Of a stretch of DNA of 40,792 bases, positions 32,991-40,792 are shown one piece after another. The stretch comes from a virus. The notes below the pieces were generated by a model, which did not search any database, had not been told where the DNA came from, and worked only from the letters and a program-made list of their open reading frames with translations. The stretch is from positions 1-40,792 of IMG/VR virus record IMGVR_UViG_3300035390_000055; one strand, given 5' to 3'. How positions within the stretch are numbered: position 1 is the stretch's first letter; each line of letters begins with the position of its first letter. Position numbers and translations under genes: made by a program.

Positions 32991-34547
32991 ATGAATATAA
33001 ATGACCTCGGCTTCCCGTTTACGTCAGACGGTGGAGACCGACGATATGGTTCCGCTGATTTCCGGGAATATTTTGATAAGCTCCTCGACGGAGGTATTGT
33101 CGGAGACGTTGGGAACGAGCTGTCTGTCGAGCCTCAGGCTGTTCCGAATAAAAGCATATATGTAGATACCGGCGTAATCTTCATAAAAGGCGCTATGCGG
33201 ATCCTCGAGACTACTACTACATTAAGCCTTGCGGACAATACCAGCGGCAATCCCCGGATAGACAGAGTCGTGGCCAGGCTTAACTACATGGACAAGAAGA
33301 TCGAGTTTGCAGTCTTAGAGGGTACGCCTGGAAGTAGTCCGAGCGTTCCAAACCTCACCCAAAATGCAATCTGCTGGGAGTTTTCTTTGGCACAGATTGC
33401 CGTAAGCAACGGTTACAGCACCATCACAGTCAACGAAATCACAGACGAGCGGGACGACGAGACGTTCTGTGGGTACTTCAGATACCGGGCTAAGCCTGCA
33501 TGGTATCCAGGCGGAGAAGTGCCGATGGATGCGTGGAAGTATATTCTATTCAAGAATGAACTTACGGCTCAAGAGATATCCGACATTGAAACCAACAGCA
33601 CCCTCATGGCAATTATCGATGGAAATACGTTCAAGGCATTCAAAGAAAAGTCGTTTTGGAACTTTGCCGCTAAGTTTTATGCAGGGAGCGATGTAACTAT
33701 TTCAATAGATGCAACGCTGACAGATGGGTTTAATTTTTACGACAATTTGACAATTGATGCAGGTATAACACTCACATGCAGGAGCGGGGTAACGTTTATT
33801 ATTGTAAATGAAACCTTGACTCTAAACGGCACTATCAATGCAGATGGAAAAGGCGCATCAGGTGGAAGCGGAGCCACATACTTCCCTGAAGGAGGGGATG
33901 GCGGTGGAGTCTTAGTCATTTATGCAAATGAGGTAACAGGCTCAGGTAATATTATTGCAAACGGCGTAGATGGTTTGCCGAGCATAGGTAATTCAAGTGG
34001 GAGTGACTATGGGAATGGAGGAGGAGCTGGTTCATTCTTAGGACAACCTGTTAATTATACAGGGGCGTCAAAGGTTGCATTAACTCTATTTAGGATGGGT
34101 GAAGGGGATATAGGGGCAGAAGGTGGAGGCTCCGGCGCATACGATGGAGATTCTTCTTATCGACTGTATTATGGTGATGGGGGCGATGGAATCTATGGCG
34201 CTGGAGGAAAAGGTTCTTATGTTGACGATATAAGCGATGGAGCCTCAGGTTCCGGAGGCGGAGGCGGCGGTGCAGTTATTCTCGTCAGTAATGGAGATAT
34301 ACCCGCAATATCTATTAGCGCTAATGGAGGCGATGGAGGCTCTGGCGCGGATGGGTACAACAGCAATCACAAAGGTCTCGGCGGTGGAGCTGGAGGTGGA
34401 GGGCTTATAAGTATTGCAGCTACAGCAAGCAGTGCCGCGACTTCAGCCGTTGCCGGGGTACCCGGAGCAGGAGGTACAGTCGAGGGCCACATTGGTCCAT
34501 CTGGCAGTGCTGGGCTTGTTGAAATTTTTGAATTGGATATTGACTAA
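32991..34547 (+). CDS. Tail fibre / adhesin with glycine-rich tip
   Basis: This 518-residue protein has an N-terminal baseplate-type domain (INDLGFPFTSDGGDRRYGSA, residues 2-150) and a middle linker. The C-terminal half (about 285-510) is built of glycine clusters (GGDGGGVLVIYA, GASGSGGGGGGAVILVS, GGGAGGGGLISIAA). The pattern suggests stacked polyglycine sheets, as in the S16 phage tip adhesin, and host recognition is the likely job. The clusters may also vary by recombination. Confidence 0.8.
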   Translation: MNINDLGFPFTSDGGDRRYGSADFREYFDKLLDGGIVGDVGNELSVEPQAVPNKSIYVDTGVIFIKGAMRILETTTTLSLADNTSGNPRIDRVVARLNYMDKKIEFAVLEGTPGSSPSVPNLTQNAICWEFSLAQIAVSNGYSTITVNEITDERDDETFCGYFRYRAKPAWYPGGEVPMDAWKYILFKNELTAQEISDIETNSTLMAIIDGNTFKAFKEKSFWNFAAKFYAGSDVTISIDATLTDGFNFYDNLTIDAGITLTCRSGVTFIIVNETLTLNGTINADGKGASGGSGATYFPEGGDGGGVLVIYANEVTGSGNIIANGVDGLPSIGNSSGSDYGNGGGAGSFLGQPVNYTGASKVALTLFRMGEGDIGAEGGGSGAYDGDSSYRLYYGDGGDGIYGAGGKGSYVDDISDGASGSGGGGGGAVILVSNGDIPAISISANGGDGGSGADGYNSNHKGLGGGAGGGGLISIAATASSAATSAVAGVPGAGGTVEGHIGPSGSAGLVEIFELDID

Positions 34548-34561
34548 GGGAGGCAACCAGA

Positions 34562-34816
34562 TTGACTAAAAATTATGCGTTGATTAGAGATGGAGAAGTT
34601 GCTCAATTCTGTTCGGGTTTCCGTCCGGATGAAGGTGCCGTTGAGGTACCAGACGAGGTCATAAAAGATCCCGACAGGTTTGAATATATGGATGGGAGAT
34701 TTATTCAGCGGTTTGAAACGGAGACAAAGACTGAAACCCCAACTCTTGAGGGGCGAGTTTCTGCTATCGAGAAACAGCTAATTCAGCTTATGGCACAGAC
34801 GTATGAATCTAAATGA
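34562..34816 (+). CDS. Small tail-fibre-associated protein (84 aa)
   Basis: A TTG start follows AGGGAGGCAA. The 84-residue protein has a beta-rich N-terminus (YALIRDGEVAQFCSGFRPD) and a C-terminal coiled coil (LEGRVSAIEKQLIQLMAQ). Such proteins follow fibre genes in many Firmicute siphoviruses. A fibre chaperone role is inference. Confidence 0.65.
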   Translation: MTKNYALIRDGEVAQFCSGFRPDEGAVEVPDEVIKDPDRFEYMDGRFIQRFETETKTETPTLEGRVSAIEKQLIQLMAQTYESK

Positions 34817-34887
34817 TTAAAGCGAAGCAAACTTGAATTTGAAAAAAGGAGAGAATCCATGGAGAGTTATTATTGGAGGCTAATCAA

Positions 34888-35763
34888 ATGACTAAAAATG
34901 AATTAAAAATGCAAGAGATGAATATTCCTAAATGGAATCCCAAATTACCAATAATGGTTTACGAGAAAGATTCTCCACACGGTTTGACTCCTTATATTGA
35001 AGCGTGCGGCATAGACCCGAATGATACCGATATCCATGCGGATTGGGTGATTATGATTGCCCACATCGGAGTAAGGAATAAAACGAAAGTGTATATTTCA
35101 TCGCTGAAAGCTACATTTGACGAAGTGATTGACTATTGCATGAAGCATGGAATCCGGATCATATCTTCATCCTTTTATTGTGGAGAGACAGAAGAACGCA
35201 TAGCGGCATTGAAGCGTTTCTACGATTGGGGAGGCATATGGATATCGGCTGTGGGGAATACTAATGGGAGGGACGTTAAATTCCCCGCGAATAGCCCTTA
35301 CACCCTTGGGTGTTCAGCTACAAATTCTCCGGATTGTGACGGACCAGAGATTGACATAACGGTTCCTTCATGGTGGGAAGTTACAGGGATTCGCGGACAA
35401 AAGGCGACATTAAACGGTACGAGTGGTGCCAATCCTGCGGCGGCGTTTTGTGTTGATTATATCTTGACTGCCTACCCGTCATGGAGCCTTGGTGATGTGA
35501 AAAAGTTTATTGGGGATAACAGCGTCCCGGGTAGAGAAAAATTCGAGAAGGTATTCAGATTTCCAGATGGGTTTAGGCCAAATGAGGAGGGAAAAATGGT
35601 ATTCAAAGACACTGTAGATCATTGGGCGAAAGATGCAATAGACAAGATGTCAGAGGAGGGGTTACTGGAAGGATTCTCGGATGGAACCTTTAAACCGGAC
35701 TTGGCGCTAACCAGAGCAGAGGCTGCTGTTATTTTTGAACGGCTTATGGAATCCAACCAATAA
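34888..35763 (+). CDS. Degenerate subtilisin-like protein with SLH domain
   Basis: The 291-residue protein has the S8 scaffold: oxyanion Asn in WISAVGN and catalytic Ser179 in NGTSGANPAAAF are kept. The Asp and His motifs are not canonical; Asp28 (EKDSPHG) and His50 (IHADWV) are the only candidates. Residues 237-288 form one S-layer homology domain (WAKDAIDKMSEEGLLEGFSDG, with TRAEAAVIF). SLH binds pyruvylated wall polymers, so the protein may act at the envelope during exit or entry. It precedes the holin. ATG34888 follows GGAGG. Confidence 0.78.
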   Translation: MTKNELKMQEMNIPKWNPKLPIMVYEKDSPHGLTPYIEACGIDPNDTDIHADWVIMIAHIGVRNKTKVYISSLKATFDEVIDYCMKHGIRIISSSFYCGETEERIAALKRFYDWGGIWISAVGNTNGRDVKFPANSPYTLGCSATNSPDCDGPEIDITVPSWWEVTGIRGQKATLNGTSGANPAAAFCVDYILTAYPSWSLGDVKKFIGDNSVPGREKFEKVFRFPDGFRPNEEGKMVFKDTVDHWAKDAIDKMSEEGLLEGFSDGTFKPDLALTRAEAAVIFERLMESNQ

Positions 35764-35789
35764 GGAATTAATGAAAAGGAGGAGAATTC

Positions 35790-36215
35790 ATGAACTACAA
35801 AGTTATTATTAATTCAATTATCGCTACGGCAGCGACAAGCATTGCAACATTATTAGGAGGGTGGGGGATGGCTTTGGAAATACTCGTAATATTGATGATC
35901 ATTGATTATTTGACAGGAATTGCGAAAGCCTTCCTGGAAAAGAAACTGGCAAGTGCGATAGGATGGCGGGGCCTTTTCAAGAAGATAAGCATCATTGTAA
36001 TAATTGTCGTTTGCCACCAGGCGGATATGCTCATATCAAACAGCACCCCGATTTTCAAAACAATGGGGTGTTTTTATTATGCAGCCAACGAAGGTCTAAG
36101 CATACTTGAAAATGTAGGAACTATAGGTTTGCCACTTCCTGGATTCCTGAAGAACGCTCTGCAGCTGCTCAAGGACAGTAACGATAATATTGATTCGTTA
36201 GAAAAGAAGGCCTGA
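35790..36215 (+). CDS. Phage holin (holin 4 / TcdE-like)
   Basis: The 141-residue protein has three or four membrane helices and the family pattern MIIDYLTGIAKAFLEKKLAS. The next part, WRGLFKKISIIVIIVVCHQAD, and the motif AANEGLSILENVG agree. It opens the membrane for the endolysin. The ribosome site is AAGGAGGAG. Confidence 0.92.
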   Translation: MNYKVIINSIIATAATSIATLLGGWGMALEILVILMIIDYLTGIAKAFLEKKLASAIGWRGLFKKISIIVIIVVCHQADMLISNSTPIFKTMGCFYYAANEGLSILENVGTIGLPLPGFLKNALQLLKDSNDNIDSLEKKA

Positions 36216-36216
36216 G

Positions 36217-36660
36217 ATGATACTGACAAGGAATATAAGGCTGACTAGGAATCTTTGCATATCAGAATATGTCTGTAAAGAAGGACGGGGCGAGGTATTT
36301 GTTGAGCCAAGGCATGTACAGTGTGTTCAGGACTTCATATACTTCATTGAGAATAAGCTGAAGAAGTATATTGTTGTTTGGGTAACATCAGGATACAGAA
36401 GCATCGCGTATAATGCGTTCGTAAATGGTAGTCCTACTTCTCAGCATCCTGATGGACTGGCAAGCGATTTGAAATTCTATTGGGTGGATGAGAAAGGCAA
36501 ATGGCATTACATAAAACCGGTTGAGGTCTATGAGGCAGCAATCGATTTTGGGCGATTTACCGGGTGCGGATTGTATGATAATTTTGTTCATTTGGATAAT
36601 CGGCCGAAAGAAAGGATCCCAAGAGGGAAAACAATGTCCACTTGGGATTTGAGAAATTGA
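36217..36660 (+). CDS. Endolysin, peptidase M15 (VanY/D,D-carboxypeptidase-like)
   Basis: A 147-residue zinc peptidase with SGYRSIAYNAFVNGSPTSQH, GLASDLKF and GLYDNFVHLD. His in SQH, Asp in SDL and His in VHLD make the metal site. It should cut peptide bonds in peptidoglycan stems or cross-links. There is no separate wall-binding domain. The start is one base after the holin stop. Confidence 0.88.
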   Translation: MILTRNIRLTRNLCISEYVCKEGRGEVFVEPRHVQCVQDFIYFIENKLKKYIVVWVTSGYRSIAYNAFVNGSPTSQHPDGLASDLKFYWVDEKGKWHYIKPVEVYEAAIDFGRFTGCGLYDNFVHLDNRPKERIPRGKTMSTWDLRN

Positions 36661-36788
36661 TGATATAATTTAAGGGGAATTGAAATTATTCCTTCATTAT
36701 ATATAGGCAAATATTTGACACAAAAACGATTGAAAAAGATATCATCTTATTTGCCGGTTTTATTGGACGGGGGAATGGTTATATTCGG
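36661..36788. other. Right attachment arm of the phage
   Basis: This 128-base stretch between the endolysin and attR is non-coding in the integrated state. In the excised circle it would join position 61 and encode the last 13 integrase codons on the reverse strand, PNITIPPSNKTGK, with a stop at 36747-36749. It also contains TTGACA near 36716 without a matching -10. Confidence 0.6.
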
Positions 36789-36801
36789 GCCGCCTCCACC
36801 A
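36789..36801. other. attR core
   Basis: The 13-mer GCCGCCTCCACCA repeats the attL core. Phage DNA lies to the left and chromosome to the right. A displaced terminator follows within 60 bases. Confidence 0.82.
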
Positions 36802-36825
36802 GAAAATTATCGTATGAACGATGGA

Positions 36826-36852
36826 AAACCACTCATTATAGAGTGGTTTTTT
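36826..36852 (+). terminator. Displaced tmRNA terminator
   Basis: AAACCACTC (36826-36834) pairs with GAGTGGTTT (36841-36849), followed by TTT. It is close enough to attR to have been the original ssrA terminator before integration moved it 36.7 kb away. Confidence 0.65.
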
Positions 36853-36937
36853 AATGCGAAAAAATTATAACTTTAATGGAATAAATGATTTTTTAGGTGC
36901 AAATAGTAAATGGTAATGTGTTATACAAATGTAAATA

Positions 36938-36965
36938 TTAGACATAACCGATGGGTTGATATACA
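36938..36965 (+). promoter_or_regulatory. Promoter candidate for the first chromosomal gene
   Basis: TTAGAC (36938-36943), a 16-base spacer and TATACA (36960-36965) precede the small membrane-protein gene. The gap 36853-36937 shows no other clear signal. Confidence 0.4.
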
Positions 36966-36990
36966 ATGAAAATGAAAGGGGTGTTTCAAT

Positions 36991-37263
36991 TTGAATAAGA
37001 CAATGAAAAACCTATTTAATGAAGAAAGTTTGTTTTATAAGTATTCTAGAGCGATTATTATTATCTCTTATATAGTTTATTACATAAGATTGGGAGTCGA
37101 ATTCAAAATTTATATTATACTTTATCCAGCTATACTAATTGGAACAATTGATGGAATTACTTATTATTTTTCAGGTTATAAAAAAGAAAGTAAAGTGACA
37201 TTAAGTCTTATATTCGTATCTATTATTATCGTCTTGGTATGTCGATACTATTTTAGTAACTAA
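36991..37263 (+). CDS. Small membrane protein (90 aa)
   Basis: A TTG start follows AAAGGGGTG. Two or three hydrophobic helices (AIIIISYIVYYIRLG, IYIILYPAILIGTIDGITYY, LSLIFVSIIIVLVC) make it membrane-bound. I recognise no family. It is the first gene of the chromosomal flank. Confidence 0.65.
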   Translation: MNKTMKNLFNEESLFYKYSRAIIIISYIVYYIRLGVEFKIYIILYPAILIGTIDGITYYFSGYKKESKVTLSLIFVSIIIVLVCRYYFSN

Positions 37264-37274
37264 GCAAATAGTTA

Positions 37275-37297
37275 TTAAGAAATGAAAAATTTCTTAA
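37275..37297 (+). repeat. Perfect 9-bp inverted repeat abutting a ribosome site
   Basis: TTAAGAAAT (37275-37283) and ATTTCTTAA (37289-37297) flank GAAAA. The second arm runs into AAGGAGG of the next gene, so the stem could mask or present the site. No U-run follows. Confidence 0.45.
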
Positions 37298-37310
37298 GGA
37301 GGATTAACAG

Positions 37311-38438
37311 ATGAAAAAGATAATACCACTCGTTATGATATTTGTTCTGCTTTTGGGAGCAGCAGCTTATGTGGAACAGGATGAAACATTAGTGCCAGAA
37401 GTAAATGAAATTAATGAAAAGAAGTATTTTAATGAGTTTTCAAAAATGACAAGTGAAAAGCAGCTTGATAAATATATGGAAAAGCTAGATATAAAAGAAG
37501 CTTTATCAATGATTGCCGAGTGTGCTGAAGAGTTTGATAAGTCAGGAGAATACACGCAGATGGTAGTATTCTCAGAGTATATTAACAAGAATTTGATTTA
37601 TAAAATTCCAGAAAATGTTTATATAAAAGTTTTGGATAATCCAGAATACAGCAAAGCATTTAAGATGTGTATGATTGATATTTACACATCTTTAGGAAAC
37701 GATGGAATGAGCATTAAAAAATTCGATGAAATTATGAGGCGAATAATTAAAGACAAAAATGAAGATTTATCATTGCGTTCTTATGCGTTAGCAAACATGA
37801 AAAATATGAATTCAAATGATATTGAAATGCTAATGAATATAATTAATTCTGAGGAAGAAAGTAATAGGTTAAAAGTTACAAGTTTAAAACAACTTAGTAG
37901 AATTGATAAGAGTGCAGTTTATCCGATCGTTAAGAATATTGTAAAAAAATCAGATCAATACGCGATTGAAGAAGTTAAAATGGCGATGTCTATATTATCT
38001 AGAATCACAGATGAACTGAATGTTCAAAACGAAGAAAATATCATTAATGACATTAATGATATAGCTTACATGATTGAGAACTCAGATGATGCCTTTGTTA
38101 TACGTACTGCTGTAAGTTGTTTAGGAAATATAAAGAATAAAAACACCATGAAAGTGGTTATTAAGCATAGAGATAAAATAAAAGAGGATAGTACCATTGT
38201 TCATTTTGTTAATAAAAGTTATTTGACAATTGAAAAGACGTTAGATTTATCGAATGATACTGATATTATTAAATTGGCTTTTGAATATGTTGATATAGCT
38301 CCATACAAGAGTTTTGCAACAAAACTAAAAGTATTATCAGAGAATCATGAAGACTTGGAGATTAGAAATCAGGCTAAGGCACTTATTGAGAAAATAAATG
38401 TAAATACATATGAAAGAAATACTAGGTGGGATGACTAG
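37311..38438 (+). CDS. Secreted helical-repeat protein (HEAT-like)
   Basis: The 375-residue protein starts with a signal peptide (residues 2-20, IIPLVMIFVLLLGAAAYV). The rest is made of pairs of helices with conserved Leu spacing (SLRSYALANMKNM, RTAVSCLGNIKNK), like HEAT repeats. It is lysine- and asparagine-rich. Function unknown; a surface scaffold is plausible. Confidence 0.72.
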   Translation: MKKIIPLVMIFVLLLGAAAYVEQDETLVPEVNEINEKKYFNEFSKMTSEKQLDKYMEKLDIKEALSMIAECAEEFDKSGEYTQMVVFSEYINKNLIYKIPENVYIKVLDNPEYSKAFKMCMIDIYTSLGNDGMSIKKFDEIMRRIIKDKNEDLSLRSYALANMKNMNSNDIEMLMNIINSEEESNRLKVTSLKQLSRIDKSAVYPIVKNIVKKSDQYAIEEVKMAMSILSRITDELNVQNEENIINDINDIAYMIENSDDAFVIRTAVSCLGNIKNKNTMKVVIKHRDKIKEDSTIVHFVNKSYLTIEKTLDLSNDTDIIKLAFEYVDIAPYKSFATKLKVLSENHEDLEIRNQAKALIEKINVNTYERNTRWDD

Positions 38439-38517
38439 AACAAAGTAAAAAGGTGGCTTTTAAAATGAAAAAATATTCTTAGTTGTTGTAATTGTAGTCC
38501 TAAGTAGTGTTATTTTT

Positions 38518-39243
38518 GTGGGCTGTGATCAACCCACAGAATATTCGGGAAAATTTGATGGGATTCCTATATATCCAGGCATGGAGCTGGCAAGTGATTC
38601 TGAAGTTGAAGAAAGGTATGAAATGATAGAATTTGAAGGTGCCTTTCAAGACGTGATTGATTATTACTTAAATCATATTGATCGTAAAAAATGGTCTGTT
38701 GAAGAAAATTTTCTGTATTGGAACGAGGAAAATCCTCCTAAGTGGAGTCGAAGATATATTCTGACGGATGGACAAGAAGATGTTGCTCTTATGATAAATG
38801 TATGGAAAACGAATGATGAACTAGGCAGATTGTATGTTTATCTAAATGGTTCACCACTCAAGGAAGGAAAATATAGTGCTGAAGGACAAAGTGAGCATTG
38901 GAAAGCATCGGTAGAATATATCCTCGGAAAAGATAAAATATTGATTAATGGAGAAGCAACATATATAGGGGATGAGCTTCCAACTGCAGTAGACGTTGTT
39001 TTTTTAGTATATGAAATGAATTTTAGTCCGCCTTTTGAAGGCAGGGTAGTGGGAGAAGCTTCAACTAGAGAAACGTTAAGCCAACCTGTAGAGGATTCAA
39101 TGATTAAAATTTCCGATTCTGACGATAGAACTTATCAATTTGAAATCTATAAAGAAGCAATCGATAATGCATACATTGTACTTACAGGGGAAGAGCAAGG
39201 GGAAGATAAAATTGAAATAGTTGATATTACAGTTGTGCCATAG
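38518..39243 (+). CDS. Lipoprotein broken by a signal-peptide frameshift
   Basis: The open frame starts at GTG38518, at the lipobox region (VGCDQP), and codes for a 240-residue extracytoplasmic protein with beta-rich C-terminus. Directly upstream the same frame reads LVVVIVVLSSVIF, a lipoprotein signal core. The best start, ATG38465 with AAAGGTGG, is out of frame by one base. Adding one A to the run AAAAAA (38468-38473) would give MKKIFLVVVIVVLSSVIFVG. Phase variation, pseudogene or a sequencing error are all possible. Confidence 0.7.
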   Translation: MGCDQPTEYSGKFDGIPIYPGMELASDSEVEERYEMIEFEGAFQDVIDYYLNHIDRKKWSVEENFLYWNEENPPKWSRRYILTDGQEDVALMINVWKTNDELGRLYVYLNGSPLKEGKYSAEGQSEHWKASVEYILGKDKILINGEATYIGDELPTAVDVVFLVYEMNFSPPFEGRVVGEASTRETLSQPVEDSMIKISDSDDRTYQFEIYKEAIDNAYIVLTGEEQGEDKIEIVDITVVP

Positions 39244-39390
39244 AGAGATTGATACGTGGATTTTTGAGATATAAAAGTGACTTACTCAATTATGGATTAC
39301 ATTAATGGTTTGCAATAGCAAAAAAATAAAAATAACTATGTTTGAACAACAAATAATGTGTCTAAATATAATATGCGAGGAGATAAATAT

Positions 39391-39696
39391 ATGACAGTGC
39401 TATTTAGGTATTTAGTGATGTTTCTTGCAAGTTTAATATACGCCATATTAGATAAAAAGAAACGTAGTTATTGGGAGAGACTTACTGTATTTTATGGTAT
39501 TCTTCTATTTGTAATTCCGATAGAATATTTGAGAATTATTAATTCTAACTATATTATAGAATTAAAATCCATTAGTTATTATAAATATGATGCAACTATG
39601 AACACTTTATATTCTTTTGTTCTAATAACTCTATCACTCTGCTTGTTTATTGTGTCATTGCTTATGTATCGCTCTGAAAAAGACAAAAACCAATAA
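39391..39696 (+). CDS. Small membrane protein (101 aa)
   Basis: ATG39391 follows GCGAGGAGATAAATAT; an upstream GTG (39358) is less likely. Three hydrophobic helices (FRYLVMFLASLIYAIL, FYGILLFVIPIEYLRII, YSFVLITLSLCLFIVSLL) and charged loops are visible. Family unknown. Confidence 0.65.
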   Translation: MTVLFRYLVMFLASLIYAILDKKKRSYWERLTVFYGILLFVIPIEYLRIINSNYIIELKSISYYKYDATMNTLYSFVLITLSLCLFIVSLLMYRSEKDKNQ

Positions 39697-39864
39697 ATCT
39701 AGGATTTGTTAGACTTTAGTATTGTCATTTGACAAAAACAAACGTACTAAAAGATAAGATGACATATATTCGTAATGAGTCGAAGATGCCATCAGTTATA
39801 CACCGGTTAAGAAATAAAAAAGCAGATTCAATTAATGTAAACGGTAAATTCCGTGGATTACTCC

Positions 39865-39953
39865 GCCTAACAGAGTGTTCTCCACATTCATCAGTAGTTT
39901 GGGTCAGGCTTCGTAAGAGCTGATGAATGTCGTAAACACTCGGAACGTTATAC
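39865..39953 (+). repeat. attC-like imperfect hairpin (integron recombination site candidate)
   Basis: An 89-base imperfect palindrome runs from GCCTAAC (39865-39871, fits the RYYYAAC box) to GTTATAC (39947-39953, one mismatch to GTTRRRY). Inside, GAGTGTT (39873-39879) pairs with AACACTC (39935-39941). ACATTCATCAG (39884-39894) pairs with CTGATGAATGT (39920-39930). A 4x4 internal loop and 1/5-base spacers separate the boxes. No integron integrase is in the window. An orphan cassette site is the simplest reading. Confidence 0.55.
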
Positions 39954-39985
39954 GCAATGTCGTTTAAAGTGAGGAGGTAATGAAG

Positions 39986-40792
39986 ATGAAAAAAATATTT
40001 TTCGCCATTATGATAAGTTTGATACTGTTGACTAGCTGTTCATTAAAAGAAGACCCTAATTCTAAATCTAAGCAAGCAATTGAATCGGAGGTTCAAATTC
40101 AGAATAATAGTAATGAAGACGAGAACCAGACAGATAATGTTGATTTAGACGGCAACGGCATCCAGGATAAAATTATTTTAGAATGTCAACCGGGAGGGTA
40201 TGATTTTACACTTACAGTGAATGATGTATCTATTTCTGGACAAGGAGATAATTTGAATGGATTTTTCAAGATTATTGACATAGACATAACAGATAAGCTT
40301 AAAGAGATTGCAATTAGTGAGTCTGGACCAAGCAGCGATGAGAAAACAGCCTTTTACTATTACGATGGGAAAGAATTAATGTTTATGGGAAAAGTACAGG
40401 GTTCTAATAGTAGCATCAAAATTCTTGGAGATGGAAAAGTAATCGCGAATACTCGGGGGCAAATTCTACAGACATGGTTTTACGAGGATCCTTACAAATT
40501 ATCGGAACTACATAGGTTGGAAAGAATATCTCAGGAGTTGTACGAAATGAACTCGAACGTTAGAGTACAAAAGCAACTGAAGCTTCTAAAATCTCGTACA
40601 AGTTCAGAAATTACTGTTGTTCTACAAAAAGGTGAAGATGTCATTATATTATCAAGCGATGATAAGAATTGGTGTTTAGTTGAGAATTCTAAAGGTGAAA
40701 AAGGATGGTTTGCAATTGATAATTTTGATCAAATTAGAGGGACCAATTGGAGAGCCCAGGAGGTTTTCGAAGGGTTATGTTATGCTGACTAA
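39986..40792 (+). CDS. Lipoprotein with SH3-like C-terminal domain
   Basis: The 268-residue protein has a lipoprotein signal with lipobox LLTSC (Cys near residue 18), then a linker rich in Asn/Glu. A VCBS-like calcium-type motif DLDGNGIQDKI follows, and a C-terminal SH3b-like domain is suggested by VVLQKGEDVIILSSDDKNWC and GEKGWFAI. It sits on the outer face of the membrane. ATG39986 is better spaced from GAGGAGG than ATG39980. If the element before it is attC, this could be the gene of the next cassette. Confidence 0.75.
   Translation: MKKIFFAIMISLILLTSCSLKEDPNSKSKQAIESEVQIQNNSNEDENQTDNVDLDGNGIQDKIILECQPGGYDFTLTVNDVSISGQGDNLNGFFKIIDIDITDKLKEIAISESGPSSDEKTAFYYYDGKELMFMGKVQGSNSSIKILGDGKVIANTRGQILQTWFYEDPYKLSELHRLERISQELYEMNSNVRVQKQLKLLKSRTSSEITVVLQKGEDVIILSSDDKNWCLVENSKGEKGWFAIDNFDQIRGTNWRAQEVFEGLCYAD

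Noticed and set aside
36716-36745. TTGACA and a possible -10 near the end of the phage
   Set aside because: The best -10 at proper spacing is GATATC, which is too weak, and no gene would be driven in the integrated state.
39729-39923. A 64-codon frame, MTKTNVLKDKMTYIRNESKM onward
   Set aside because: It has no ribosome site, runs into one arm of the attC-like hairpin and has no recognisable protein pattern.

Overview
The window holds one nearly complete temperate siphovirus prophage (about 36.7 kb, from position 61 to 36801) inserted in the 3' end of a chromosomal tmRNA gene, followed by about 4 kb of chromosome. The host is most likely a low-to-mid GC Gram-positive of the Clostridia type. 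The reasons are strong AGGAGG ribosome sites with ATG/GTG/TTG starts, an HK97-fold siphovirus whose gene order resembles phages of Clostridia, an ImmA/repressor lysogeny module, an S-layer homology domain on a phage protein, and a Bacillus-type LexA box. I cannot name the genus.

Layout of the prophage. Positions 1-73 are the tmRNA 3' end, which is rebuilt at attL. A large serine integrase reads leftward from 1776 and its coding sequence runs across attL into antisense tmRNA. Next comes an AT-rich two-gene cargo operon (2022-5426, AAA+ ATPase with a C-terminal helix-turn-helix, then a subtilisin-like protease) behind a promoter with three 21-bp-phased repeats. A leftward lysogeny module follows (5441-7061: ImmA-like peptidase, zinc-ribbon protein, repressor). 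The switch region holds four 15-bp operators and the rightward early promoter. The early genes (7223-12656) are small regulators, a secreted 3D-domain protein and a replisome organiser. A membrane-protein cargo gene (12707-13645) precedes a strong terminator. A tyrosine recombinase, a deoxyribosyltransferase-like protein and an ArpU/RinA-like late regulator come next (13898-15630). A second AT-rich cargo (15855-17154) encodes a HEPN protein, an unknown protein and a SecB-like chaperone. The packaging and head genes (17309-26814), tail genes (26786-34816) and lysis genes (34888-36660) then run rightward to attR at 36789-36801.

How the parts fit. The integrase promoter contains a LexA-type box between -35 and -10, so excision is probably SOS-linked. 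The Cro/repressor pair decides lysogeny through four operators, one of which fills the spacer of the early promoter. The tail chaperone is made in two forms through a textbook -1 frameshift signal (A AAA AAC plus hairpin). The phage supplies its own terminator for the tmRNA gene, and the displaced original terminator lies just beyond attR.

The chromosomal right flank (36802-40792) carries single small genes for membrane proteins and lipoproteins. One lipoprotein gene is broken by a one-base deletion in an A-run in its signal peptide. An 89-bp imperfect hairpin (39865-39953) has the box layout of an integron attC site.

The best candidates for undescribed biology are the HEPN/unknown/SecB-like triad, which resembles a toxin-antitoxin-chaperone system; the ATPase-subtilase operon with its phased operator repeats; and the integrase whose C-terminus changes between the integrated and excised states.
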